Source: Corallococcus macrosporus (GTDB lineage: Bacteria; Myxococcota; Myxococcia; Myxococcales; Myxococcaceae). From it: a stretch of DNA of 64,000 nt. The translations under genes and the position numbers were made by a program. A model generated the notes under the pieces. The model searched no databases and was not told the DNA's origin. It worked only from the letters and a program-made list of their open reading frames with translations. This document shows positions 1-9,800 of the stretch, in pieces (position 1 is the first letter of the stretch; each line of letters starts with the position of its first letter). The DNA lies in the NCBI RefSeq assembly GCF_017302985.1, contig NZ_JAFIMU010000004.1, forward strand, positions 972,869-1,036,868. The letters are read 5' to 3'.

Positions 1-347
1 CGCCGGTGCTGGGACCGGAGGCCCGGCGCCTGCTGGCGGAGTACCCGTGGCCGCAGAACGTGCGCGAGCTGGAGCTGGTGGCGGAGCGGCTGGGGCGCGT
101 GTACGCGGCGGGCCACGTGGGCATTCCGCAGCTGCCCCCGGAGGTGCGCGAGGGCGCGGTGGGGCAGTCGCCTCGCACGCTGCAGGAGCAGGTGGCCCGC
201 CTGGAGCGCGACGCCATCGCCGAGGCGCTGCGCGAGTCCGGCTGGAAGAAGGTCCGCGCGGCGGAGCTCTTGGGCATCAGCCGGCCCACGCTCGACCGGA
301 AGATGGAGGAGTACGGGCTGACGCTGGAGCGGGGGACTCGCGGCTGA
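1..347 (+). CDS. sigma-54-dependent transcriptional activator, C-terminal fragment
   Basis: This is the 3' end of a gene that begins before the window; the reading frame is open from base 3. The visible 114 residues start in the last part of an AAA+ sigma-54 interaction domain, shown by the YPWPQNVREL motif (the family's WPGNVREL box). They end in a Fis-type helix-turn-helix (ERDAIAEALRESGWKKVRAAELLGISRPTLDRKMEEYGL). Such proteins remodel the RNA polymerase-sigma-54 closed complex from an upstream enhancer. The sensory domain and Walker motifs lie outside the window, so the signal cannot be named. It converges on the EamA gene with a six-base gap. Confidence 0.9.
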   Translation, partial: PVLGPEARRLLAEYPWPQNVRELELVAERLGRVYAAGHVGIPQLPPEVREGAVGQSPRTLQEQVARLERDAIAEALRESGWKKVRAAELLGISRPTLDRKMEEYGLTLERGTRG

Positions 348-353
348 GCGGCG

Positions 354-1292
354 TCAGGCCTTCGTGACGGCGGTGTCCTTGCGGCGGCTGATCAGCACGC
401 CCGTGAGGATGAGCGCCGCGCCGACAATCTGGAGCAGGGTGGGGCGCTCGCCGCGAATGGCCCAGGCGGTGAGGGCGGCGACCACGGGGATGCCCGTGCC
501 GTAGAGCGTCGTGCGGTTGGTGCCCACCTGCTGCACGCTGCGGAACCACACGAAGTACGCGAGCACCAGCGGCACCAGCGCCGAGTACACGAGCGCGACC
601 CAGCCCGCGGCGCTCACTCGCGACGTGTCCAGCGCGATGACCTGGGAGGCTCCGGCCAGCACCACGCCCGGGGCTCCCGTCAGCATGGTGATGGCGGTGA
701 CGCGCAGCGCGGACACGTCCGTGCCCACCGCGCGCGTGCCCACCGTGTAGATGGCCCAGCACAGCGAGCTGCAGAGAATCAGCGCGTCGCCCGTCCACGT
801 CGCCGCGCCCAGGTTCGGGCCTCGCGCTCCCACCACGAGCAGCATCCCCACGACCGCGAGGGAGAGCCCCGCGAGGACGGGGCGCCGCAGCCGCTCGACA
901 CCCAGCGCCGCGCCCAGCGCCGCCGTCACCACGGGGCTCACCGCCGTGAGCATCCCGCTGTTGGCCGCCGTGGTGCGCGCGAGGCCCTCGATGAAGAACA
1001 GCTGGTACAGCGTGTTGCCCACGAACCCCAGCGCGGTGAGCCGCAGGAACGTCCTCCACGGCATCGGCTTGTGGCCCTCCACCGCGAACAGCACCAGCCC
1101 CATCGCGAGCGCCGCGAGCCCGAAGCGCAGCGACATGAAGGCCCGGGGCGGCATGCCGTCCAGCGCGTCCTTCACGAGGGTGTAGTTCGTCCCCCAGACG
1201 ACCACGACGGCGATCATCGCGACGTCGGAGGTGGAGAGGAGACGGGCAGGCGCTGCGACCGCGGGCGACGAGGTGCTCACGCGGCGGGGCAT
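354..1292 (-). CDS. EamA/DMT-family inner-membrane transporter
   Basis: The 312-residue protein is very hydrophobic, with about ten predicted membrane segments in two EamA-type halves, as in drug/metabolite exporters of the RhaT/YdcZ group. The first helix carries the characteristic WGTNYTLVKDAL signature, and the second half starts near GDALILCSSLCWAIYTVGTRAV. The ATG at 1292 is preferred because the frame upstream of it is not hydrophobic and lacks family-like sequence, while the first membrane helix begins about 22 residues after this Met. The substrate cannot be told from sequence. It is divergent from psuG across 173 bases. Confidence 0.85.
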   Translation of the reverse strand: MPRRVSTSSPAVAAPARLLSTSDVAMIAVVVVWGTNYTLVKDALDGMPPRAFMSLRFGLAALAMGLVLFAVEGHKPMPWRTFLRLTALGFVGNTLYQLFFIEGLARTTAANSGMLTAVSPVVTAALGAALGVERLRRPVLAGLSLAVVGMLLVVGARGPNLGAATWTGDALILCSSLCWAIYTVGTRAVGTDVSALRVTAITMLTGAPGVVLAGASQVIALDTSRVSAAGWVALVYSALVPLVLAYFVWFRSVQQVGTNRTTLYGTGIPVVAALTAWAIRGERPTLLQIVGAALILTGVLISRRKDTAVTKA

Positions 1293-1465
1293 AGGGCGCC
1301 GCGAGGCCGGATGCAACCGACGGGGCTGCAACGAACAGCCAGGCCCCCGCCGCTTCCCCGGCAGCTCACCCGCACGCACGGTGCTCCAGCCAGGCGACGT
1401 CGCGCGGACGTTTCCCCACGCCCGTGCTTGTCCGGCCGGCCTGCCCATGGCGTAAATGCCCGCCC

Positions 1466-2383
1466 ATGGACTTCCGCTATTCGGACGAGGTGCGGCGCGC
1501 GAAGGACTCCGGGCAGCCGCTGGTGGCGCTGGAGACGAGCGTCGTCGCGCAGGGCCTGCCGTATCCCGACAACCTGGCCGCCGCTCGCGCGTGCGAGGAG
1601 GCCGTGCGCCGCGCCGGCGCCGTGCCCGCGCCCATCGCCATGGTGGACGGTGAGGTGTGGATCGGCCTGGAGGACGCCGCGCTGCGCCGGCTGGCCGAAG
1701 GGAAGGAGAAGCTCCTCAAGCTGGGCTCGCGCGACCTGGCCGTGGCGATGGCCACCCGCGCCAGCGGCGGCACCACCGTGAGCGCCACGTGCGAGCTGGC
1801 CGCGGCGGCGGGCATCCACGTCTTCTCCACCGGCGGCATCGGCGGCGTGCACCGGGGCGCCTCCGAGCACTGGGACATCTCCCAGGACATCGCGGCGCTG
1901 TCCCGCTTCCCCGTCGCCGTGGTGTGCGCGGGAGCCAAGTCCGTGCTGGACCTGCCCAAGACGATGGAGCTGCTGGAGACGGCGGGCGTGCCCGTCATCG
2001 GCGTGGGCACGAACGAGCTGCCGTCCTTCTACAGCCGCGAGTCCGGCATCTCCCTGGAGCACCGCGCGGACGACGCGGAGACCGCCGCGCGCATCGCCCA
2101 CGCGCGCTTCGACGTGCTGGGGCAGGGCGGGGTGCTCTACACCGTGCCGCCCCCGGCGGAGGCCGCGCTGGGCCGCAACGACGTGGAGCTGCACATCGCG
2201 TCGGCGCTGGCGGACGCGGACCGCCAGGGCGTGCGCGGCAAGGCCGTGACGCCGTTCCTCCTGGGCGAGATGGCGAAGCGCACCGGGGGCAAGAGCCTCA
2301 AGACGAACCTGGCGCTCCTGGAGAACAACGCGCGCTTCGCGGGGGCGCTGGCCGTGGCCTACGCCCGCCTCGCGAAGCGCTGA
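1466..2383 (+). CDS. psuG: pseudouridine-5'-phosphate glycosidase
   Basis: PsuG reversibly cleaves the C-C glycosidic bond of pseudouridine 5'-phosphate to uracil and ribose 5-phosphate, a cytosolic step in pseudouridine breakdown. The 305-residue length is normal for the family. Family signatures are ALETSVVAQGLPYPDN (Glu23 is the likely catalytic acid), TGGIGGVHRG around residue 126, and AGAKSVLD, whose Lys158 aligns with the Schiff-base lysine of the E. coli enzyme. The ATG at 1466 places the conserved block at its usual distance from the N terminus, whereas an upstream in-frame start at 1424 would add unrelated residues. No pseudouridine kinase (PsuK) lies next to it, so the kinase must be elsewhere. 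Confidence 0.95.
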   Translation: MDFRYSDEVRRAKDSGQPLVALETSVVAQGLPYPDNLAAARACEEAVRRAGAVPAPIAMVDGEVWIGLEDAALRRLAEGKEKLLKLGSRDLAVAMATRASGGTTVSATCELAAAAGIHVFSTGGIGGVHRGASEHWDISQDIAALSRFPVAVVCAGAKSVLDLPKTMELLETAGVPVIGVGTNELPSFYSRESGISLEHRADDAETAARIAHARFDVLGQGGVLYTVPPPAEAALGRNDVELHIASALADADRQGVRGKAVTPFLLGEMAKRTGGKSLKTNLALLENNARFAGALAVAYARLAKR

Positions 2384-2397
2384 GCGACGACGGCTTC

Positions 2398-2892
2398 TCA
2401 GGCCGTGCGGTGCTGGAACCAGGACATCAGGTCCTCCAGCGCCGCGCGGTCCACGTCGTCGAAGGTGTTCTTGTGCTCGGAGTCGATGTCGAGCACCGCG
2501 AGCAACTCGCGGTTGCGCCCGAACACCGGCACGACGATCTCCGACGCGGAGCGCCCGTCGCAGGTGATGTGGCCCGGGAAGGCGTGCACGTCTGGCACCA
2601 CCACCGTCTCCCCCTTCGCCGCGGACGTGCCGCACACGCCCTTGCCGAAGGTGATCTCCAGGCACCCGAGCGTCCCCTGGTAGGGGCCCACGCGCAGCAG
2701 CTTCCCGGGCGTCACCACCCGGTAGAAGCCCGTCCACAGGTGGCCGAAGGCGTTGTGCAGCAGGCAGCTCATCGTCGCCATCGCGCAGATGTCGTCGTCC
2801 ACGCCTTCGAGGATGGCGAGCGCGTGCGTCTTCAACTCCGCGTATGCCTCGGTCTTGGGCTGACCGCGCAGATCCAGGGTGACTTCGGCCAT
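2398..2892 (-). CDS. msrC: free methionine-(R)-sulfoxide reductase, GAF domain
   Basis: This 164-residue single GAF-domain protein matches the fRMsr family, which reduces free methionine-R-sulfoxide in the cytosol using thioredoxin. The three family cysteines are present at C77 (GCLEI), C87 (GVCGTS) and C111 (HITCDG). Their 10- and 24-residue spacing equals that of E. coli C84/C94/C118. The DVHAFPGHITCD and SEIVVPV blocks are typical. The start is the ATG at 2892, because upstream in-frame codons overlap the sirtuin promoter region. It is divergent from the sirtuin gene by 74 bases. Confidence 0.93.
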   Translation of the reverse strand: MAEVTLDLRGQPKTEAYAELKTHALAILEGVDDDICAMATMSCLLHNAFGHLWTGFYRVVTPGKLLRVGPYQGTLGCLEITFGKGVCGTSAAKGETVVVPDVHAFPGHITCDGRSASEIVVPVFGRNRELLAVLDIDSEHKNTFDDVDRAALEDLMSWFQHRTA

Positions 2893-2955
2893 GATGGGGT
2901 CCTCTGTCAGGAAGTCCGTCCCGCCCCTTCTAACAACCCTCGTGCCCGCTGGCAC

Positions 2956-2962
2956 AAGGAGG
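2956..2962 (+). promoter_or_regulatory. strong Shine-Dalgarno setting the GTG start of the sirtuin
   Basis: AAGGAGG sits four bases before a GTG at 2967. It supports GTG rather than a downstream ATG as the sirtuin start. Confidence 0.7.
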
Positions 2963-2966
2963 TCGT

Positions 2967-3698
2967 GTGGAACCGCTCGTCCTGGATTCGCGAACCCGTC
3001 TGCTCGTGCTCACCGGTGCTGGAGTCTCCGCGGAGAGCGGGGTGCCCACCTTCCGGGGCATGAACGGGCTGTGGGAGAACCACCCCGTGGAGGCCGTGGC
3101 ATCCCCCCAGGGCTTCGAGGCGAACCCCGCGCTCGTCTGGCGCTTCTACTCGCAGCGCCGCGCTGGGGCCGCGGACGTGAAGCCCAACCCGGGCCATGAC
3201 GCGCTGGTGCGCTGGGAGCAGCACCTGGGCGACCGCTTCCTGCTGGCCACCCAGAACGTGGACGGCCTGCACACGAAGGCAGGCAGCCAGCGCGTGGTGG
3301 ACATGCACGGCAACCTCTTCCGCACGAAGTGCGCGGACTGCTCGCGCGAGCCCTTCGCCGACACCACGGTGCACCCGTCGGGCACCGTGCCGAAGTGCGA
3401 CAACTGCGGCGGCCGGCTGCGGCCGGACATCGTCTGGTTCGGGGAGATGCTGGACCCCAAGGACCTGGCGCGCATCGGCGAGTTCATCACGCGCCAGGAC
3501 GGCACGCGGCTGGTGTTCCTGGCCGCGGGGACGTCCGGCGCGGTGTGGCCGGCGGCGGGACTGGTGGACGAGGTGCGCTCCGTGCGCGGGGACACGTGGC
3601 TCGTGAACTACGAGTCCGCCGCGAACACGGAGCGCTTCCACCACTTCGTCCAGGGACAGAGCGGGCAGGTGCTGCCCACCCTGGCGAAGCTCGCCTGA
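2967..3698 (+). CDS. NAD-dependent protein deacylase, SIRT5-like class III sirtuin
   Basis: The 243-residue protein has the full sirtuin core: GAGVSAESGVPTFR (NAD binding), TQNVDGLH (residues 95-102), catalytic His114 in DMHGN, and a zinc ribbon with C122/C125 and C144/C147. Tyr61 and Arg64 in FYSQRR match the Tyr-x-x-Arg pair that lets SIRT5 and bacterial CobB-type enzymes bind succinyl or malonyl lysines. It may therefore remove acidic acyl groups as well as acetyl groups. Translation starts at GTG 2967 behind a strong ribosome binding site. It is divergent from the methionine sulfoxide reductase gene and convergent with the propeller lipoprotein. Confidence 0.93.
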   Translation: MEPLVLDSRTRLLVLTGAGVSAESGVPTFRGMNGLWENHPVEAVASPQGFEANPALVWRFYSQRRAGAADVKPNPGHDALVRWEQHLGDRFLLATQNVDGLHTKAGSQRVVDMHGNLFRTKCADCSREPFADTTVHPSGTVPKCDNCGGRLRPDIVWFGEMLDPKDLARIGEFITRQDGTRLVFLAAGTSGAVWPAAGLVDEVRSVRGDTWLVNYESAANTERFHHFVQGQSGQVLPTLAKLA

Positions 3699-3711
3699 GC
3701 CCCCGGGCTCA
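3696..3711. terminator. inverted repeat spanning two convergent stop codons
   Basis: TGAGCCC and GGGCTCA arms surround two bases and contain the stop codons of both convergent genes. There is no T-tract, so it may be a bidirectional terminator or only a coincidental GC-rich palindrome. Confidence 0.3.
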
Positions 3712-5193
3712 CGGCCCCCGGAGGACCGTGAGTCCCTGGTCGGTGAGGACCAGCAGCATGCTGGGCTTCACGGTGGGCTCGTAGACCATCTGCAGGACGC
3801 GCTGGCCGGACACCTCCTTCACCGGGGCCAGCGTGGTGCCGTCGGCCTCCAGCCGCCAGAGGCCCGCGCCGTTGGTGCCGATGTAGAGCGCGCCGTCGTC
3901 CGTCGCCTTGAGCGACTGGATGCGGTTGGTGGGCAGGCCCGCGACCTTCGACCAGTTGCCCGCGGAGCGGGACTTCGGCGTCAGCGCCCAGACGCCGTAC
4001 TCCGCGCTGCCCAGGTAGTAGCGGCCCGAGGAGACCTGCTCGAAGGCGCGCCAGTAGTCGTCCGTGGCCTGCCCGTTGAGTTGCTCGTTGAAGCTCTTGA
4101 ACTTCCAGGGCGTGGGGCCTTCCCAGGTGAACTCGCGGTCCCACTCCTCCAGCTTCGGGCTGGGCACGAGCACGCCGAGCATCTGCTCGTTGGCCACGAG
4201 GACGTCACCGTTGGGCGCGATGCCCAGGCCGTGCATGTAGGGACACTGCAGCGAGCCCCACTCCGAGCCGTTCTCGTAGAGGTACCAGCCCGGGTGGCGG
4301 TGGCTGTTGTAGGTGAGCCCCTGGATGCGCGTCACGCCGTGGTTGGTGGTGATGTAGAGGTCACCGCGGTCGCGGCCGCGCGTCACGCGAGCGCAGTTGA
4401 GGACGGAGCGGTCCTCCTCGTAGTGGAAGTCATTGGTGTTGTGGATGCCCGCCTGACGGTCCTTGTTCGACGCGCCGGTGGTGCGCCACAGGTGCTCCTC
4501 GAGCGCGACGCTTCCGTCCGGTTGGACGCGGACGGCGTCGAGGTCCCCCTTCATGTACTCGGCGAAGCGCTCGGGCGAGTAGCCCGCCTCGCCCTTCCAG
4601 GGGATGTACGTGCGCTGCTCGATGCCCTCGGCGCGCTTCATCTCGTTGGCGGCGTAGCCCACGTAGGCGCGTCCGGCGGCTCCGCCGCAGATGACCGTGG
4701 AGCCGGTGGCGAAGGCCTCCGGGCCAAACGGCTCGCGCGCCTGGCCGACGCCCGTGGTCCACGTGGGAGCGGTATCGCCCGGGCGAAGCACGCCGATGCG
4801 GCGGCCGTCGAGGAACCAGAGGTTCAATCCCTCATCGACGCCGACGCTCTGCGGTTTGCCGACGCCATACGAGCGCGTGTAGTCGAGCACCGCGTCCGTG
4901 GGCCACGGGCCCGCGTTGGGCGTCTCGCCAGTGCCGGCATCCGGATCCGGCGTCGTCCCCGCGTCGGGAGTTTCGCCCGCGTCGGGAGTGCCTCCGTCTT
5001 CGTCAGGGGGGAGCGTGCCGGAGTCCGGTAGAGAACCCGGAGGGGGGAGCGTGGGAACTTCGTTTCCGTCGGTGGGATCAACGACAGGCTCTTCCCCACC
5101 TGGCTCGACTGTTGGCGACCCGTCGTTGCAACCGGCCGACAGCAAAGACATGACCACCAACCCCGCCCCCACCACACCTGCGCGAATACCCAT
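3709..5193 (-). CDS. exported beta-propeller lipoprotein
   Basis: The 494-residue protein starts with a lipoprotein signal (LLSAGC, lipidated Cys22). A low-complexity linker of Pro, Asp, Gly and Thr follows to about residue 95, then a repeat region of roughly 400 residues. The repeats have the short W/Y-G-x-G pattern of two-component regulator propellers, for example NRIQSLKATDDGALYIGTNG and LGIAPNGDVLVANE. The fold is therefore likely a beta-propeller anchored to a membrane by the lipid and held away from it by the linker. No enzyme motif was recognised. It lies 24 bases downstream of the 503-residue unknown gene on the same strand and may share its transcript. Confidence 0.8.
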   Translation of the reverse strand: MGIRAGVVGAGLVVMSLLSAGCNDGSPTVEPGGEEPVVDPTDGNEVPTLPPPGSLPDSGTLPPDEDGGTPDAGETPDAGTTPDPDAGTGETPNAGPWPTDAVLDYTRSYGVGKPQSVGVDEGLNLWFLDGRRIGVLRPGDTAPTWTTGVGQAREPFGPEAFATGSTVICGGAAGRAYVGYAANEMKRAEGIEQRTYIPWKGEAGYSPERFAEYMKGDLDAVRVQPDGSVALEEHLWRTTGASNKDRQAGIHNTNDFHYEEDRSVLNCARVTRGRDRGDLYITTNHGVTRIQGLTYNSHRHPGWYLYENGSEWGSLQCPYMHGLGIAPNGDVLVANEQMLGVLVPSPKLEEWDREFTWEGPTPWKFKSFNEQLNGQATDDYWRAFEQVSSGRYYLGSAEYGVWALTPKSRSAGNWSKVAGLPTNRIQSLKATDDGALYIGTNGAGLWRLEADGTTLAPVKEVSGQRVLQMVYEPTVKPSMLLVLTDQGLTVLRGP

Positions 5194-5217
5194 TCCGTGT
5201 CTTCCTCCATGAGGACG

Positions 5218-6729
5218 TCATGGCAAGACCCGGGCCACATGGCGTTTCCCAACGAAGTAGCTGCGCGTGTCGGTCCGCGCGAGGCACCGTGCACCGCTCG
5301 CGGAGTACGCAACGGGTTCGAGGCCCACCGCATCACAGAGGGAGGGGAGGCCTTCAACGCCAGGGGGCGGCTGCATCGCTCCTTGCGCCGACGCTTGCGT
5401 GAAGCCCGTGTCGACGTCGATGACGACCGTGACGGTGTGATCATCCTGTCTGTAGCCCTGGGATCGTCCGTTGACGTGGCTGGGGGTGACGAGCGCAAGT
5501 GTGACCTGTCGCGGCGTAGCCGAGATGGCCGTGCAGAGTCCTGGCAGCTCGAAGACCTCACGGCCTTCAATCGCAACCGCTGAGCGTCCCAGCCGCCACC
5601 ATGCCGTGACGAGCCGCTCCCCCGCGAAGGTCCCCACGGCATGCGTCGTCGGTTCATCGAAGACGCGCTCGAAGTCTCGATACACCGCGGGGCCATTCGT
5701 ACGCGCACCCACGAGGGCGTGGGTGAGCCGAGCAACAAGGTGTCGCCGCTGATGCGGGCTGCGTTCTTCGAGTTCGGCGATCCCCAGGTCCCGCGCGGTG
5801 TGCAGAAGGAGCTCGCTTCCGCCGTCGTCACCGAGGGAAAGCAGCTCGGTCTCAAAGCCATCGCGAGGTGTGTACTCGCCAGGCTGCGCACGGACGCAGA
5901 AGAGGGAGCGCGGCACGCCGGGTTCCAGCGCGACAGGGACCTCCAGCCAGCGAGCGACCTTGGCGACGAAGTCGGCGCCCAGGGCCGAGGAGGCCGCATC
6001 GATGCGGCTATCCGTGATCCAGATGCCCTCATCCAGCACGTAGCGGGTGCCGAGGGGATGCTCCTCCACCGCGAGCTTCACCCGGAGCGGAGGCATCGTC
6101 TCCATCGAAGGGCGTGCGAATGACAGCACCCGTGCTGACGGGACTTCGTCACCCTCGATGAGCTTCAGTGAGACATCAAGCCAGTGCTCGCCAGCGAGTT
6201 GCTTGATCAGTTCATTGAATCCATCGGAGGTGAAGTGCTCGAGTGCTTCCATGATGGAAGGTGGGATGCCCGGGCCTTCAATCCTGGGCATCAAGCGCTC
6301 CTCGGCAATCTCGACGCCATGGAAGCTCGTGCCGTCCATCGAATACCCAGACAACACGACCCCGCCTGTCGGCGAGGCCTGCGCACTCACCATCGCCGTG
6401 CCGTCATACAGAGAGACGTGCAGGGCCTCACACCCGAGCACGCGCGCGATGAGCCCCAGCCTGTGCTCACGCGTGGTGCCAGGTTCCGCGAGCAGCTCCA
6501 GCGGAGCCGTCTTGACGACGGACCATCCTCCGCGCCCGGCTCCGATTGCGAGGGCCCACCGGTCGGAGGTCGCGCCGGTTCCATACTGCATCCGGTCCCA
6601 CGTCTCGCGCTTGCGCCGCACGTAGGGCACGGCGACGAGCCCTTCCTCCAGGCAGAGATTGCGGATGGCTCGTTCCAGCGCGTCGAGGTCGTCCGTCCGG
6701 AAGAGCGTCACTTGTCCCCATTCACCCAT
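5218..6729 (-). CDS. uncharacterised 503-residue cytosolic protein
   Basis: I do not recognise this protein. It has no signal peptide or membrane segment and looks globular and acidic, with stretches such as WSVVKTAPLELL and LGADFVAKVARWLEVPVAL. The opening resembles self-standing proteins that compare two measured values (QVTLFRTDDLDALERAIRNL), but that is too weak for a call. The ATG at 6729 is chosen over an in-frame start at 6777, because the earlier part is Arg-rich and has no homology-like character. The base composition seems a little less GC-biased than in the neighbours. It is divergent from the RNA repair/poly(A) polymerase gene across 138 bases and upstream of the propeller lipoprotein. 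Confidence 0.7.
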   Translation of the reverse strand: MGEWGQVTLFRTDDLDALERAIRNLCLEEGLVAVPYVRRKRETWDRMQYGTGATSDRWALAIGAGRGGWSVVKTAPLELLAEPGTTREHRLGLIARVLGCEALHVSLYDGTAMVSAQASPTGGVVLSGYSMDGTSFHGVEIAEERLMPRIEGPGIPPSIMEALEHFTSDGFNELIKQLAGEHWLDVSLKLIEGDEVPSARVLSFARPSMETMPPLRVKLAVEEHPLGTRYVLDEGIWITDSRIDAASSALGADFVAKVARWLEVPVALEPGVPRSLFCVRAQPGEYTPRDGFETELLSLGDDGGSELLLHTARDLGIAELEERSPHQRRHLVARLTHALVGARTNGPAVYRDFERVFDEPTTHAVGTFAGERLVTAWWRLGRSAVAIEGREVFELPGLCTAISATPRQVTLALVTPSHVNGRSQGYRQDDHTVTVVIDVDTGFTQASAQGAMQPPPGVEGLPSLCDAVGLEPVAYSASGARCLARTDTRSYFVGKRHVARVLP

Positions 6730-6867
6730 GGGCCGCTGTATATCGAAACAGGGGCGCCTGGCCTTGCGGTGGCGCATGTCAGGCGGGCCTAATCCATCGC
6801 GTCAAAGGCGGCGCGTGCGCGGCCCGTGCTGGCGTGCCTTCCCGTCCTCTTCGCCACGAGCCGCGCC

Positions 6868-9800
6868 ATGTCTCAGGAACGCTTCACGACCAGCCGCGAG
6901 GTGTATCACCGGATCCGGTGGGACCCACGGCTCGACGCCCGCGAGTTCGTCGTCGGCTACGACGCGCACCGTGGCGCGCTGGAGGAGATGCCCTTCGAGG
7001 CCTTCGTCCCCGATGGCGAGATTCCCTGGCACCGCGTCTGGTACTTCAAGCGCGGACCCCAGGTGGTGTGGGACCGCAAGGAACGCATCGACCTGCTGAG
7101 CAATGCCCGGCCCGAGGAGGAGCCCGCGTCACCTCCGCTCCTCGCGGTGCCGGGTTTCACGCCGCTGCCCGCATGGCGGTACGACGCACGCTCGGGCTCG
7201 TGGATGGAGGGCTCGCGTGACGTGGGCCACGCGCCTGCCAATCCGGCTTCGCTCACGCTCGCCACCTTCAACGTCCTCTTCGACCTGTACGACGCGCACC
7301 TGCTGGCCACCGAGCGCAGGACCCCGGCGGCGCTCGCGCTGCTCCGCGAGACGGACGCGGACGTCATCGCGCTCCAGGAGGTCACTCCGCCGTTCCTCCG
7401 GGCCCTGCTCGCGGAACCCTGGGTGCGCGAGCGCTACTGGCTGTCCGATGGTCCCGGCGCGCACACCGTGGAGCGCTATGGCCAGGTGCTCCTGTCCCGC
7501 GTGCCCTTCGCTTCCGTGTGGCAGCGCGTCTTCTCCCGGGACAAGCGCATCATCGCCGCCGAGCTGCGCCTCAACGGTGGCGCACTGTGGGTGGCCACGC
7601 CGCACCTGACGAGCAACCGGGATGCATCCGGCGCCTCCGCGCGCGCCGTGCAGGTCGAGGCCCTGCTCGAATGGGCCCGTGCGCTCGGTGCCACCGGTGA
7701 CAAGGATGCTGCTCCGGATCTGGTGCTGGCCGGCGACTTCAACTTCGGAGACGGAGCGCCGGAAGCGGAGTCCTTCGCGCGAGCGGGCTTCGTGGATGCG
7801 TGGTCCGCGCTACGGCCTTCGGAAGCAGGGGAGACGTACAACCCCCGGCTGAACACGCTGGCGGCGCTCACCACCGTCTCGGGGCGGATGCAGCGGTTGG
7901 ATCGGGTGTTCGTGGCATCGCCTTCGGGCCGGCTCACTCCCACGGCCGTGGACCTCTTCGGCGAAGCGCCCCTGGCGGGCCCTCCCGCTCCCAATGGGCA
8001 GCCCCTGTTCGTGTCGGATCACTCCGGCCTGCGCTGCGCCTTGCGCCGGGGTGCGGCCACGCTCGCGCCGCGGGCCTCCACGGCGTTGGTGCATCACACG
8101 GCCCTGGTGCTCATCCCTCCGGAAGAGGTCTGGGGGCCCATCCAGGCGCTGCGCAAGAAGCACGACGCGAAGTTCCAGCGGTGGATGCCTCACATCACGC
8201 TGCTGTATCCCTTCGTCCCGGAAGAGGACTTCGAGACGGCGGAGGCCCTCCTCGTGGATGCCCTCCAGGGAGCCGAACCCTTCGAGGTGACGCTCTCCGC
8301 GTTCGGCCACTTCGAGCACCGCGCCAACGCGACCGCGTGGCTCCGTCCCGATGCCCAGCCCGCCAGCGCGCTGTCGGCCCTGCACGCGAGGCTCGTGGCG
8401 GCACTGCCCGAATGCGCCACGTCCGCTCACGGTGGCTTTACGCCCCACCTCTCCGTAGGTCAGCTCCCGCTCTCAGAAGACCCTGCCGATACCCTCGCCG
8501 AGTGGCAGCGAAGCTGGCGGCCATTGAAGTTCCGTGTGGGCGAGCTCTGTCTCATCCGGAGGCGGGGCGACACGCCCTTCGAGATCATCCGGCGCATCCC
8601 ACTCGCACCGGCACGAAGCGAAGACGCTGCATTGCGCGAAACCCTGGGTGCCGAGACGCAGGACGGGCACGCCGCCAGGACCGCGGCCGTGGAGCAGCTG
8701 CGTCAGCACTGCGACAGCATCGGCACCACGCTGCATCCCTATGGCTCGTATCTCCTGGGCACGGATGGCGCGGGCAGTGACGTGGACGCGGTCGCCATTG
8801 GCCCCGCGAGCCTGCCTCGCGAGGACTTCGCGCGAGCGCTCCTCCAGGCACTGACACCCGGCACGGCGCGCTACATGGCGGACGCCGCCATCCCGCTGGT
8901 GAAGCTGTCCCTGGGAGGCGTGAGCTTCGACCTGGCCTATGCAGGCCGTCCGGAGGGCGTGCCTCCGGAAGATCCGCTGACGCTGCTCGCGAGGCATGGC
9001 GACCAGCTCGACCCCGCGGGCCTCCGCGCCGTGCTGGGATTGGCGGACACGCTGGGCCTGATGGATGCCATTGCCCGTGACGGCGGACGGACCGCGCGAT
9101 TCCAGACCCTGCTGCGCGCGGTCAAGCAGTGGGCCCGAGCGCGGGGCATCTACTCACACGCGCTGGGCTACCTGGGCGGGTTGTCGTGGACGCTGCTCGC
9201 GGCCTGGGCGTGCACCCGCGCGACCCAGGACGCGATGCGGTCCGACGCGTCGCTGCTCGCGCACTTCTTCAGCACCTTCGCCTCGTGGCCGTGGCCCCAG
9301 CCCGTGACGCTCACGCCCGAAACGGCGCGGTACCGGCCTGACGGCAAGCGCGACCTCCTGCCCGTCATCGCCCCCGCGCTCCCCGCGCGAAACACCGCGC
9401 GCAACGTGTCGCGGTCCACGTTCCGCGTCATCCGGGAGGAACTGCTCCGTGCCCGCGACCTCGTGGCCCACGCGCGCGCCGCAGGGACTCCCTCCGCCTG
9501 GGCCGCGCTCTTCGCGCCCTTCAACGCCCATGAGTCCCCACAGGCCACGCTGCGCCTGTCCGTCGAGGCCGCCACCCCGGACGACCGGGAGATCGTCGCG
9601 GGTTGGGTCCTCGGACACGTCACGGCCCTGGTGTATCGGCTGGAGGGGGACAGGCGGCTCTCCGTGCGCCCGTTCCAGCCCGCGCACGCCGGAGGCCCGC
9701 TGCTCATTGGCCTGGAGGTGCGCGATGCGCGGGACGCGGAGGCCTTGGCCTGGCAGCCGCGAAGCCCGCTGTTCGCGGCCGTGGAGGCGTTCCACGCGTC

